This document shows, piece by piece, positions 1-8,211 of a DNA stretch of 52,967 bases. Position numbers and translations under genes: made by a program. Location: contig CADCQR010000024.1 in assembly GCA_902803685.1 (NCBI GenBank), forward strand, positions 1 through 52,967. Direction: 5' to 3'. The DNA is from an uncultured Erysipelotrichaceae bacterium. Its GTDB lineage: Bacteria > Bacillota_I > Bacilli_A > RF39 > UBA660. The notes under the pieces were generated by a model. The model was given only the letters and a program-made list of their open reading frames with translations. It had not been told where the DNA came from and ran no database searches. How positions within the stretch are numbered: the first letter of the stretch is position 1; each line of letters opens with the position of its first letter.

Positions 1-290
1 ATAGAATTTTCCTTCATAATTTTGCCAGCCATGTAATAATCTATTTGAGCCTATTCCAAAAAAGTAGTTTTTCCCATCTATTTCTTGAAATCCTTCTAGA
101 GTATGATTATCTTTTATGTAATATATTTCTTTTCCAATTTTTTGCCAACCTTGTTTTATTTCTCCTGTTTCTTCATCCGCATAGAATTTTCCTTCATAAT
201 TTTGCCAGCCATGAAGTAATCTTTTTGAACCTATTCCAAAGAAATATGTTTTACCATCTATTTCTTGAAATTCTTCTACTAATTGATTAT
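1..290. repeat. 180-bp-period direct repeat inside the wall-binding gene
   Basis: Bases 1-110 and 181-290 are near-identical: the first 33 bases of each copy match exactly and only scattered changes follow. The repeat encodes the 60-residue unit made of GWQNYEGKFY, GWQKIG and FQEIDGK motifs. The pattern fits tandem amplification of a wall-binding module and probably continues past the left edge. Confidence 0.85.
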
Positions 291-414
291 TTTTATAATA
301 ATAGTCTTTCCCATTTTTATGAATCCATCCATCTGATTTAGCAGATACATTTATCGCTAGTACACTTACTAATATGATTATTATTCTAATTATCCTTTTT
401 GTACATTTATTCAT
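1..414 (-). CDS. Choline-binding-type cell-wall-repeat protein, N-terminal part (runs off left edge)
   Basis: This is the N-terminal 138 codons of a secreted protein. It starts at ATG 414 with a short basic N-terminus (MNKCTKRIIR) and a hydrophobic stretch ending near VSAKSDGW, consistent with a signal peptide. Aromatic/glycine repeats of the CW-binding (choline/glucan-binding) type follow: GWIHKNGKDYYYKNN, FQEIDGKTYFFG, HGWQNYEGKFYADEETGE and GWQKIGKEIYYIKD, then a second copy of FQEIDGK..FFGIGS and HGWQNYEGKFY. In known families such repeats bind choline on teichoic acid or bind glucans. The start codon overlaps the TGA of the upstream PP-loop gene as ATGA, so the two are translationally coupled and lie in a glycan operon. 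Any catalytic domain would lie outside the window. Confidence 0.85.
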   Translation of the reverse strand, partial: MNKCTKRIIRIIIILVSVLAINVSAKSDGWIHKNGKDYYYKNNQLVEEFQEIDGKTYFFGIGSKRLLHGWQNYEGKFYADEETGEIKQGWQKIGKEIYYIKDNHTLEGFQEIDGKNYFFGIGSNRLLHGWQNYEGKFY

Positions 415-1667
415 CTTTTCCACCACTTACTAATTATTCTTTTTATATTTCTTGGAATAAACATTATTCTGTCACCTATTTTAAATGTTTTAGAGTTAAT
501 TATTTTTTCATATTCTATTTTATAATCAAAAACATTTTCTTCTTTTGGTTGTTCATATTTTTTTATATACTCACAGAAATCTTTTTTCTTTAACAACAAC
601 TGATATGTAGGCTCATTAATACTACTATTATTCCACATATGTTCTTTCTGTATCCATTCGTAATATTCTTCCTTATTTTTTTCATAGTAATCTATATCAA
701 AAACATCTTTATAATCTTGAAGATTTACATTTAGTGCATCAATTGCTAATAATGTTCTTCTACACTTATCACACACACTACAATTAAATTCCTTTTTTAG
801 ACATACATATAAGTATTTTTTTGTTAATTTTCTATCTACTATATACTTAGTTTTTTCAAGTCTATCTTTTGAAGCACCTTCTGAGTATATTTTTAAATTA
901 TTTGTACTAAAGCAGTCTAACGCTAATATATCATATATTGCGCAATCTTTTTCTGATGTTTCTTTTATACTAAATTCTGACATATCATAACCTGAAGATC
1001 CATAATAATACGTTCTCCATAATTTTTGCATACATAAAACTGCAAAAGAAGAAGTATATGTGTGCGTAAATAAATGTACTTGTTCTATTTCATCATCAAT
1101 ATTTGAATTTGTAATTATAATTGGTAATTTTACCTCTTTTGCAAATTCATTTGATATTTTATATCTTTCTTCTCGTACTTTTTCAATGCCCTCTTCTTTA
1201 TATGTATTGTTAAAGGCACCTACGTTGTTTATACATAAATGTGTCAATTTATATTGTTCATTTTCTTCATTATAATGAGAATAATATGCATGTAGAGAAT
1301 CAACACCACATGAAATTCCAGTTCCTACTTTTCCTTGATTTTTACATGCTTCTTTTGTTTTTATATTTATATTTATATTGTGTAAATTTGAATCATATTT
1401 TGTCAAAGATGGGATTAGATAATTATTAATTTTAAATAATATTTCTTCTGTTACGTAGCTATCACTTTTTACATCATGATTATTTCTCATTGCATAAGAT
1501 AGTATGCCTACTAAAATTGCATCTATTCTATCTGAACATAAAAACTCTTCATATTCTTTTTCAACCTCAAAAAATACGCTTTTTTTTATCTTATCTATCT
1601 CAATATCAAAACATAGTCTTGAATTGTTTTTTCTTTTTTTTATGTATGGTTTATGCAAGAATATCAT
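411..1667 (-). CDS. PP-loop (N-type ATP pyrophosphatase-like) protein with CxxC motif, glycan-locus associated
   Basis: This 418-residue soluble protein has a PP-loop-like motif, GISCGVDSLHAYY, near residue 115. It fits the SGGxDS signature of enzymes that adenylate a carboxylate or carbonyl, such as QueC, ThiI or asparagine synthetase. A cysteine cluster, CSVCDKC, lies near residue 294 and may bind zinc, as in QueC-like proteins. The product is not recognisable as QueC itself. The C-terminus is basic (KRIISKWWKR). The gene lies 3 nt after the pyruvyltransferase/FrhB fusion gene and its TGA overlaps the next ATG, so it belongs to a tight three-gene operon. ATP-dependent amidation or ligation on a sugar or its substituent is an inference; the substrate is unknown. 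Confidence 0.7.
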   Translation of the reverse strand: MIFLHKPYIKKRKNNSRLCFDIEIDKIKKSVFFEVEKEYEEFLCSDRIDAILVGILSYAMRNNHDVKSDSYVTEEILFKINNYLIPSLTKYDSNLHNININIKTKEACKNQGKVGTGISCGVDSLHAYYSHYNEENEQYKLTHLCINNVGAFNNTYKEEGIEKVREERYKISNEFAKEVKLPIIITNSNIDDEIEQVHLFTHTYTSSFAVLCMQKLWRTYYYGSSGYDMSEFSIKETSEKDCAIYDILALDCFSTNNLKIYSEGASKDRLEKTKYIVDRKLTKKYLYVCLKKEFNCSVCDKCRRTLLAIDALNVNLQDYKDVFDIDYYEKNKEEYYEWIQKEHMWNNSSINEPTYQLLLKKKDFCEYIKKYEQPKEENVFDYKIEYEKIINSKTFKIGDRIMFIPRNIKRIISKWWKR

Positions 1668-1670
1668 GTG

Positions 1671-4103
1671 CTATCTACCTGCTTTCTTGTTTTTTCCTAT
1701 TATTTTATTAATAATATTTAGTGGTTTATCAATTGCCTTCCACCTTTTACTATTATATATATTATTTAATTGATTTACTAGTTCTATATTCTCTAATCTA
1801 AGATTATTCATTTCTTTTTGAATGTTATTGTATTCAATCTTAAAATATTCACCTCTAATAATATTAGATAATATGTTAAATGGTATGTCATCTATTTGTA
1901 ATAATGCTGTATTTCTTAATAAAGGTCTTTTTTCTGATGAAATATATGACGGATTATACTTTACAAAGTCTTCATAATTGCCCTCAGTTATTGTTGCATA
2001 TTTTTTTAAATATTCTTTTCTAGCAAATTTTGCACCTTTTTCTGAATTTATAATTAGTGCCGAAACACCTTTTTTGTCTGCGAAGTTAGGATTTGTAACT
2101 TCAATTCCCCAATAATCACCAAGAATAAAATCCGCTTTATTATTACCCTTATATTTACAGTTATAGCATGAGTCCCTTAATACTACGTTCTTTAAGTATA
2201 AAAACATTAAATTATCCTTTGTAAACTCTATAGTATTTAGTGTCTCGCCAATTTTATATGAAACGGCTGATTTTGTCCAATCATTATGTTCTTTTGTTCT
2301 GAATTTCCAATCCGTTATTTTCATATTGTTTTCTAATTCAAGAGAATCTATGTGTTTATCTAGTAGTTTAGTATTCATAATTCCGTGACAAACTACAGAA
2401 ACGGTTATTAATTTATCATTATCACCAATAAATGTTTTTAGTGCACCAATTTGGCATGGGGTTCCTGAAAATAATACTATTTTTTTATTGTTTAAATCTT
2501 CTTTTACTTGTTTAAAAATATTTGTTGTTTTGCTTTGAATATATTTTGATCCTCTTATTTTATCTAAATCATTATAATTATCAACTCGTATATGACTTGC
2601 TATATGGTCTTTCATCTCACAACCATATACTATACCGTTTGCTTCAAAAACCTTCTTTGCTAAAATACTAAATGCTCCACCAGAAGTTGAAGACATTCTC
2701 TCATTTATATTTTTATTTTTTAATGCATAAATTTCTGGTTCATATTTTTCATTATTTTTGTTATTTAAAATATGACAATTCATTCTACATTTATTACATT
2801 TAATACATTTATTTAAATCAATGACAGGGTATATAAATCCTTCTTTATCCTCTTTCATACTTATAGCGTTAGTAGGACAAATACTTGCACATAGCCCACA
2901 GCCTGTACATTTTGCTTTTTGACAAATAGTTCTAAGATTTTGACTTTCTATTTTTTCAAGTAATTTTGTAAAAATTGAAGCTGCTTGTTCCTTTATATTA
3001 GGCATTATATCTTCTAATATTTTTTTAATCTTTTCTTTATTATCATTTATATAATCAAAATGTTCAATTAAATTTTCAGAGTTCATTTCTTTACTATTTA
3101 ATACATATTTTTGATAGGTTCCAAATAGATCTTTAGCAATTCCTTTTGATTTAACACTATATCCTAAAACAAGTGTTGGAACAAGTGTTGAATAAGCTGC
3201 AATTGAAGCATGTGTTCTTGCTACAACGGCTAATTCACTATTTGATATTATATATTTCAATTCTGTACAGTTATAATCATTTTTTTCAAAATAAATTCTT
3301 TCTTCTTTAGAAAAGGCTCTTTTTAATTTCAAAAGGATTTCCCTATCATCACAATCTTCTGTTATAACATGAGCTAGTAGACAAATTGAATATTTTGTAT
3401 TTTTCAATATATGTTCTATTAATTTTACTAATGCTTTATATGCATCATTTGTTTTTATGGTTAATGGTGAGGCATTTAATACAACATATTTTCTATTCTT
3501 GTACCATGAATCTAATTTTACTTTTTTTATTTTTAGTGAAAATGCAGGGTCTGGTGCATATATTATTTTTTCTTCTGGGATAAATTTTTTTACGGCGCTT
3601 AAAGAAAGACTTTCTCTTATTATCAAAACATCAAATTTCTTTAGATTATCTATTAATTCCAAATCATTTATATTTTCAAACAATGAAGCTCCCCAAAGTA
3701 CTGTTTTTTTACCAAGTTCATTACTTTTGTTATCTAACGCATATAGCCATGAGCAATGGTCATAACAATAATTATCTCCACCTACTGATACACAAATATC
3801 AGATTTTTTTATTTCTTCTACAACATCCTTTTGATATAGCAATTCAAAATTATTGTAATCGAAAGGCATGTTTTGATATTTTAATTCTAATTTTTTTTCT
3901 TCTTCTGTTAAGTCATCTTTATTATAATGCCTTATATTTTTATTTTTACTGTTATATTTTGTTGAATTATAATTTATATCATGACTTGCTATAGTTACTG
4001 AATTTTCTTTAAAATCAATTTGATTTAGTGTTGAATTAATAATTGCTTCAACACCTTTGTTCTTATATGTACTTACACCATATAGTAAAATTTTCCTTTT
4101 CAT
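1671..4103 (-). CDS. Polysaccharide pyruvyl transferase / 2[4Fe-4S] ferredoxin / FrhB-type oxidoreductase fusion
   Basis: About 810 residues with three parts. Residues 1-380 resemble polysaccharide pyruvyl transferases (N-terminal KRKILLYGVSTYKNKGVEAI, then VSVGGDNYCYD and VARTHASIAAYSTLVPTLVLGYS); the family adds pyruvyl ketals from PEP to sugars. Near residues 394-444 are two ferredoxin clusters, CTGCGLCASICP and CIKCNKCRMNC. Residues about 450-735 match the coenzyme F420 hydrogenase beta-subunit family found in glycan loci (SSTSGGAFS, FSGTPCQIGALK, SCYNCKYK, GDYWGIE). The C-terminus has a short coiled coil and a basic tail like those ending many glycosyltransferases. ATG 4103 was chosen because GAGG lies 6 nt upstream and it gives the usual family N-terminus; ATG 4109 and GTG 4115 are alternatives. 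It is the first gene of its operon. Substrate and electron donor are unknown. Confidence 0.85.
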   Translation of the reverse strand: MKRKILLYGVSTYKNKGVEAIINSTLNQIDFKENSVTIASHDINYNSTKYNSKNKNIRHYNKDDLTEEEKKLELKYQNMPFDYNNFELLYQKDVVEEIKKSDICVSVGGDNYCYDHCSWLYALDNKSNELGKKTVLWGASLFENINDLELIDNLKKFDVLIIRESLSLSAVKKFIPEEKIIYAPDPAFSLKIKKVKLDSWYKNRKYVVLNASPLTIKTNDAYKALVKLIEHILKNTKYSICLLAHVITEDCDDREILLKLKRAFSKEERIYFEKNDYNCTELKYIISNSELAVVARTHASIAAYSTLVPTLVLGYSVKSKGIAKDLFGTYQKYVLNSKEMNSENLIEHFDYINDNKEKIKKILEDIMPNIKEQAASIFTKLLEKIESQNLRTICQKAKCTGCGLCASICPTNAISMKEDKEGFIYPVIDLNKCIKCNKCRMNCHILNNKNNEKYEPEIYALKNKNINERMSSTSGGAFSILAKKVFEANGIVYGCEMKDHIASHIRVDNYNDLDKIRGSKYIQSKTTNIFKQVKEDLNNKKIVLFSGTPCQIGALKTFIGDNDKLITVSVVCHGIMNTKLLDKHIDSLELENNMKITDWKFRTKEHNDWTKSAVSYKIGETLNTIEFTKDNLMFLYLKNVVLRDSCYNCKYKGNNKADFILGDYWGIEVTNPNFADKKGVSALIINSEKGAKFARKEYLKKYATITEGNYEDFVKYNPSYISSEKRPLLRNTALLQIDDIPFNILSNIIRGEYFKIEYNNIQKEMNNLRLENIELVNQLNNIYNSKRWKAIDKPLNIINKIIGKNKKAGR

Positions 4104-4144
4104 AATCATCCTCACCCTCTATTATTTCAATATCTTATATATAG

Positions 4145-4173
4145 ATTATAACAAAGAAAGGATAATTAACCAA
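4145..4173 (-). promoter_or_regulatory. Sigma-A-type promoter for the pyruvyltransferase/PP-loop operon
   Basis: On the minus strand there is a -35 TTGGTT (4173-4168), a 17-nt spacer and a perfect -10 TATAAT (4150-4145). It lies about 40 nt before the start codon, just after a weak terminator-like hairpin, so the three downstream genes probably form their own unit. Confidence 0.75.
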
Positions 4174-4183
4174 ATAATAATAA

Positions 4184-4213
4184 TAAAAAAAGGATATCTA
4201 AATATTCCTTTTT
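4184..4213 (-). terminator. Weak intrinsic terminator at the end of the GT2-GT4 gene
   Basis: On the minus strand AAAAAGGAATAT and ATATCCTTTTTT form an imperfect AT-rich stem with one bulge. It overlaps the TAG stop and is followed by T-rich sequence. It has few GC pairs, so strength is uncertain, but a strong promoter follows at once. Confidence 0.45.
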
Positions 4214-6513
4214 CTAAATGGCTTTGTTACTATCCTTTTTATAATTTTAAATATTAGTACATTGGTTGCTATTATGGCCTTTATAAGTCTTTTGATGAAA
4301 TAACAAAATTCTACCGCAAATCTCTTAGCATTTCTTACAAACTCAATTATATCTTTTCCTTCTTTTACTGCGCCATATATTTCAAGTTTTTGTCTAATGT
4401 GTCTATAGAATGTCTGATATTTACTTTTTTTAGCAGTCAAGTACACACCTAAGTTTTTCTCATAATAATCATTTGTATAATTATAATACAATGTATAGAA
4501 TGATTCACATGCTAATTCATATTCTGTTTTATCTCTTGATTCCATCTTTCTGTTTTTTTCTTTTTCAATTGATTCATTAATAATATTTTCAATTGTACTT
4601 GCCATCTTTTTAAATGAAAATTTTTCAGTTATTTTGCTTCTACAATTTTCTTTAAGTAGCTTTAAGTTATTTAATACTCTAAGAGTTTCTTCAACGTATT
4701 GATTAATCTCATCATCGATTTCCTCTTTAGTAGCTTTTTTATTATAATGAACAATTCCTCCTACTGTATTATCAATTAACTCTGTTTGTCCACCGACATC
4801 TGTTGATACTACAGGTACAGACATAGCAAGAGATTCATACGATGTTAATGCAAGTCCCTCCAATGATGAACAATTTATAGTTATATCACTAAATGCATAG
4901 AATTCAGCATTATTTGTTACCATTCCTAATAATTTAAAATTGTTATTAACTTTTTCTTTTACATTCTCCATTAGTGGGCCATCTCCACCCATTACAAAGT
5001 ATGTATTACTATCTTTTTCATGAATTCTTTTTGCAATTTCAACAAACATTTCTGGTCTTTTTTCTTCTGAAAATCTAGCAATGAAAGATATAATCTTTTT
5101 CTCTTCAGGTAGATCATATTTTTTCTTTAGTTCTTTTTTATTAAATTTTTTTGCATCAAATTTATCTTGATCTGTTCCAATGTAAACAGTGCTAACATTA
5201 GTTTTGTCAAATTTTTCCTTTAACTGATTTTTTGTAAAATTATTACAACAATATGTTCCATACAAATAATTATCTACATCTCTACTACATCTGCCAACTC
5301 CTCTTCTTGGGTCTGCATTATCTACTGAATGAATATAATCAATAAATGGTATTGTTGGATACTTTGATTTTAAATATGGAGTCATATAATATCCATATTC
5401 AGAATTTGAAATAAATACTACATCAACATTTCTTGATTTTATAATATAATCAGTAAATTCTTGGTAATTTATTCTATCAATAAACGATGACATATCATAA
5501 ATAGTTGCATGATTCTCAAATTCTTGGCGAAGTGGATTTCTGTTTGGTGTCGTTGTTAATACAATTGAGTTATATTTATCCTTTGGTAGTCTTTTCAATA
5601 ATTCAAGATTAAATACATCTGCTCCTCCAACTACCATCCATGGAAAGATAAATAGTATTGTTTTACGATTGTTTTTTTGATACTGTGGCAAAATCATTTC
5701 AAAATCTTTGCATTTTGCATATCTATTACCGTATCTTGGATATTGTATTGGTTCTAATATATCATTTGTAATTGTACTAGCTGTTTCATTAACATATTTC
5801 ATTGCTTTTTCTTTATTTTTATTGGCTCTTGAAAATTCTCCATTTGATGAAAAACGGTACCAAAAAAGTGGTGCATTTATCCTAAGTGGCTTTTTACCTG
5901 CTTTAATTAACTTTAACCATAAATTCCAATCTTCATACATTGCTTTTTCTCTTATACCAAAGCATCCAACTTCTAGTAAATCTTCTTTTCTAACCATTGA
6001 AGCAATATTTATTAGGTTTTCTTCTTTTTCTTGTTCTATTGTTAGATATTTTTCCCAAAGAAACTCTTTATCACCAAAATTAATCATTGCTGTATATGCA
6101 AATGATGCATCTTTATTTGTTTCTAATGCCCAATACAAACATTCCAACATTGTTGGGTCCATTTGGTCATCACAATCTATAAAGAATACATATTTTGTAT
6201 CTTTACTTGCTTTTGATATTCCATAGTCTCTTGCAATTGATGGACCGGCATTTTCTTTCATATAATATTTAATTCTTGGATCTCTTTTTGATATTTCTTC
6301 AATTATCTTATTTGATTTTTCATCCTTAGAACCATCATTAACGATTATCCATTCAAAATATGGATACGTCTGATTCATAATACAATTGTATGTTTCTTCT
6401 ACAAATTCTCCACCATTGTAAAAAGGAGTAACAATACTTATGGTAGGTTTTTCTTTATTTGTATACTTTCCATATTTATTTAATTTTTTCCCTGGTAGTT
6501 TTGTATAATCCAT
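4198..6513 (-). CDS. Bifunctional glycosyltransferase: N-terminal GT2 (GT-A) and C-terminal GT4 (GT-B)
   Basis: 771 residues carrying two complete transferase domains. Residues about 24-240 are GT2: ISIVTPFYNGG, IIVNDGSKD and the acidic motif FFIDCDDQMDP that binds metal and nucleotide sugar. Residues about 285-660 are GT4: KTILFIFPWMVVGGADVF at the acceptor side, then SFIARFSEEKRPEMFVEIA and the donor-binding segment SSLEGLALTSYESLAMSVPVV. The last 100 residues are basic and amphipathic, suggesting membrane association. ATG 6513 has AGGGGAG 5 nt upstream. The gene is alone between two hairpins and has its own promoter. It may add two successive sugars to a lipid-linked glycan; donors cannot be told from sequence. 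Confidence 0.9.
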   Translation of the reverse strand: MDYTKLPGKKLNKYGKYTNKEKPTISIVTPFYNGGEFVEETYNCIMNQTYPYFEWIIVNDGSKDEKSNKIIEEISKRDPRIKYYMKENAGPSIARDYGISKASKDTKYVFFIDCDDQMDPTMLECLYWALETNKDASFAYTAMINFGDKEFLWEKYLTIEQEKEENLINIASMVRKEDLLEVGCFGIREKAMYEDWNLWLKLIKAGKKPLRINAPLFWYRFSSNGEFSRANKNKEKAMKYVNETASTITNDILEPIQYPRYGNRYAKCKDFEMILPQYQKNNRKTILFIFPWMVVGGADVFNLELLKRLPKDKYNSIVLTTTPNRNPLRQEFENHATIYDMSSFIDRINYQEFTDYIIKSRNVDVVFISNSEYGYYMTPYLKSKYPTIPFIDYIHSVDNADPRRGVGRCSRDVDNYLYGTYCCNNFTKNQLKEKFDKTNVSTVYIGTDQDKFDAKKFNKKELKKKYDLPEEKKIISFIARFSEEKRPEMFVEIAKRIHEKDSNTYFVMGGDGPLMENVKEKVNNNFKLLGMVTNNAEFYAFSDITINCSSLEGLALTSYESLAMSVPVVSTDVGGQTELIDNTVGGIVHYNKKATKEEIDDEINQYVEETLRVLNNLKLLKENCRSKITEKFSFKKMASTIENIINESIEKEKNRKMESRDKTEYELACESFYTLYYNYTNDYYEKNLGVYLTAKKSKYQTFYRHIRQKLEIYGAVKEGKDIIEFVRNAKRFAVEFCYFIKRLIKAIIATNVLIFKIIKRIVTKPFRKRNI

Positions 6514-6536
6514 ATTCTCCCCTCTTTCATAACTAC

Positions 6537-6564
6537 ATTATAACATATGTTATTATTAATCCAA
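6537..6564 (-). promoter_or_regulatory. Promoter of the GT2-GT4 fusion, overlapped by a 14-bp palindrome
   Basis: On the minus strand a -35 TTGGAT (6564-6559), a 16-nt spacer and a -10 TATAAT (6542-6537) precede the gene. The perfect palindrome ATAACATATGTTAT (6540-6553) overlaps the -10 and spacer and could be a repressor site, though in such AT-rich DNA it may be chance. Confidence 0.65.
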
Positions 6565-6585
6565 AAAAGATGCCCCAGCATCCTT
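6563..6585 (-). terminator. Intrinsic terminator after the ABC exporter genes
   Basis: Right at the permease stop codon the minus strand folds as AGGATGC, loop TGGG, GCATCTT, followed by a T tract. This ends the two-gene exporter unit. Confidence 0.8.
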
Positions 6586-7357
6586 ATAGTTCTTCAACAA
6601 AGTTTTTTTCAAGCTTTTTAAATATTAAATATCCAAGCACTAAGAACAAAATACTCAAGACAACCCATATACCTAACAATTTAAAATCAGGCAATTGATG
6701 ATAATATAATACTGAACGATATGCCTCAACTAGTACTGCCATTGGATTAACTTTCATTGCCCATTGGAACTTTTCCGGAAGCATAGTTGATAGATATACA
6801 ATTGGCGTTGCATAGAATCCAAGTGTTAATGCTACACTAACAAAATGATCTATGTCATGCGCAAATACTGTCAATGCCGATAATACAAAGTTTATTGCTA
6901 ATGTAAGTATGAATTGTATTAAGATTAGTATTGGTAATAATAGTATGTGTATTGAGAATCCTACTCCACTTACAAATATAAATATAAACATTATTAAACA
7001 TGTGATTAAAAAATTAACTAATTGGGATGTTGTTATTGAAATTGGAATTATTTCTCTAGGGAAGTAAACTTTCTTTAATATATTGCCGTTAGCTACAACA
7101 CATCCTGTGCCTGTTTGAATTGCAGTTGTAAAAAAATTCCACGGTATTAAAGCAACAATCATAAAAATGGTATAATTTTCAACATTTACTCTTAAAATAT
7201 ATGGAAATACAAGTGCATAAACCGCAAGCATTAATAATGGATTCAAAAATGTCCATAAAACACCTAGCCATGATCCCTTATATTTTCCTCTTATTTCTTT
7301 TTTTATATTTGTTTTCATTAATTCTCTGTAATTATATAATTCTTTAAATATCTTCAT
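6584..7357 (-). CDS. ABC-2 polysaccharide exporter permease (Wzm/TagG/RfbD type)
   Basis: A 257-residue integral membrane protein with about six helices. It has the family hallmarks KEIRGKYKGSWLGVLWTFLNP near the N-terminus, LIPWNFFTTAIQTG, KVYFPREIIPI and the C-terminal KVNPMAVLVEAYRSVLY. The family exports lipid-linked O-antigen, teichoic acid or capsule. ATG 7357 was chosen because GGGTGA lies 5 nt upstream; an in-frame GTG at 7366 overlaps the TGA of the ATPase gene. It pairs with that ATPase in a two-gene operon. The sequence does not say whether the cargo is teichoic acid or another glycan. Confidence 0.9.
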   Translation of the reverse strand: MKIFKELYNYRELMKTNIKKEIRGKYKGSWLGVLWTFLNPLLMLAVYALVFPYILRVNVENYTIFMIVALIPWNFFTTAIQTGTGCVVANGNILKKVYFPREIIPISITTSQLVNFLITCLIMFIFIFVSGVGFSIHILLLPILILIQFILTLAINFVLSALTVFAHDIDHFVSVALTLGFYATPIVYLSTMLPEKFQWAMKVNPMAVLVEAYRSVLYYHQLPDFKLLGIWVVLSILFLVLGYLIFKKLEKNFVEEL

Positions 7358-7362
7358 GTTAA

Positions 7363-8106
7363 TCACCCACAGACCTTTAGATATTCCTCAAGTACTTCAC
7401 TAACTTTTCCATCTTTTCGTATTTCGCCTTTGTACAACCAAATTGCACGGTTACAAAATCTTTTTACTTGATCCATACTATGTGTAACAATAACTATTGT
7501 TTTTCCAGATTTTTTTAATTCAAATAATTTATTAAAACATTTATCTTGGAAATGTTGATCTCCTACTGCTAAGATTTCATCAATTAAAAGTATTTCAGCT
7601 TGAACGTTTATTGCAACAGAAAATGCAAGTCTCATATACATTCCTGATGAGTATGTTCTTACTGGATTGTCAATGAATTCTCCCAATTCAGAAAACTCTA
7701 TTATTTCGTCAATCTTTTCATCTATTTCCTTTTTTGTCAATCCAAATATAGAAGCATTAAAGTAAATGTTTTCTCTACCTGTAAAATCATCATGGAATCC
7801 TGCGCCTAATTCTAATAGTGACGTTAATTTTCCATTTGTTATTATTGTTCCTTTATTTGGATATATTATTTTAGTCATAAGTTTAAGTAGCGTTGATTTA
7901 CCACTACCGTTAGTTCCTATTAGGGCTACACTTTCACCTTTTTTTATTTCTAAATTTATATTTTTTAGTACTTTTAAAACATCATTTTTATTTTTATTCT
8001 TCTTAGAAAAAAATAGTATTTTTTCTTTTAAGGTATGTGCTTTATCGTAATACAATTTAAACTCTTTTGTAACATTACTTACCTTGATTGCAATATCTGA
8101 CTTCAC
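7363..8106 (-). CDS. ABC polysaccharide exporter ATP-binding protein (Wzt/TagH type)
   Basis: 247 residues with Walker A GTNGSGKSTLLK, Q-loop region LLELGAGFHDDFTGREN typical of polysaccharide/teichoic acid exporters, signature YSSGMYMRL, Walker B ILLIDEILAVGD and switch His in VTHSMD. It ends soon after the nucleotide-binding domain, so it lacks the carbohydrate-binding C-terminal domain seen in some Wzt proteins. That fits cargo recognition without a terminal cap, although this is an inference. The start is GTG 8106 with AGAGG 7 nt upstream. Its TGA lies next to the permease start. Confidence 0.9.
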   Translation of the reverse strand: MKSDIAIKVSNVTKEFKLYYDKAHTLKEKILFFSKKNKNKNDVLKVLKNINLEIKKGESVALIGTNGSGKSTLLKLMTKIIYPNKGTIITNGKLTSLLELGAGFHDDFTGRENIYFNASIFGLTKKEIDEKIDEIIEFSELGEFIDNPVRTYSSGMYMRLAFSVAINVQAEILLIDEILAVGDQHFQDKCFNKLFELKKSGKTIVIVTHSMDQVKRFCNRAIWLYKGEIRKDGKVSEVLEEYLKVCG

Positions 8107-8140
8107 TTAGATACCTCTTTTCATTTTTTATAACAAGAAT

Positions 8141-8169
8141 ATTATAATAAAATTAACAGTACATTTCAA
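8141..8169 (-). promoter_or_regulatory. Promoter of the ABC exporter unit
   Basis: On the minus strand a -35 TTGAAA (8169-8164), a 17-nt spacer and a -10 TATAAT (8146-8141) lie about 35 nt before the GTG start of the ATPase gene. Confidence 0.8.
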
Positions 8170-8185
8170 TCTTTTTATTTAGTAC

Positions 8186-8211
8186 GAAAAACACATCAAT
8201 AGTGATGTGCT
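8186..8211 (-). terminator. Intrinsic terminator ending the long glycan operon
   Basis: On the minus strand CACATCA, loop CTAT and TGATGTG form a perfect 7-bp stem followed by TTTTT, immediately after the SGNH gene. It separates the long unit from the exporter unit. Confidence 0.85.

Noticed and set aside
1..290. Repeated DNA at the left edge as a CRISPR or mobile repeat.
   Set aside because: The repeats keep frame, have a 180-bp period and encode GW-type wall-binding modules; there are no spacers.
5708..6226. 172-codon open frame on the plus strand.
   Set aside because: It lies wholly inside the GT2-GT4 gene on the other strand, has no SD or promoter, and shows no protein-like domain; it is a shadow of the real gene.
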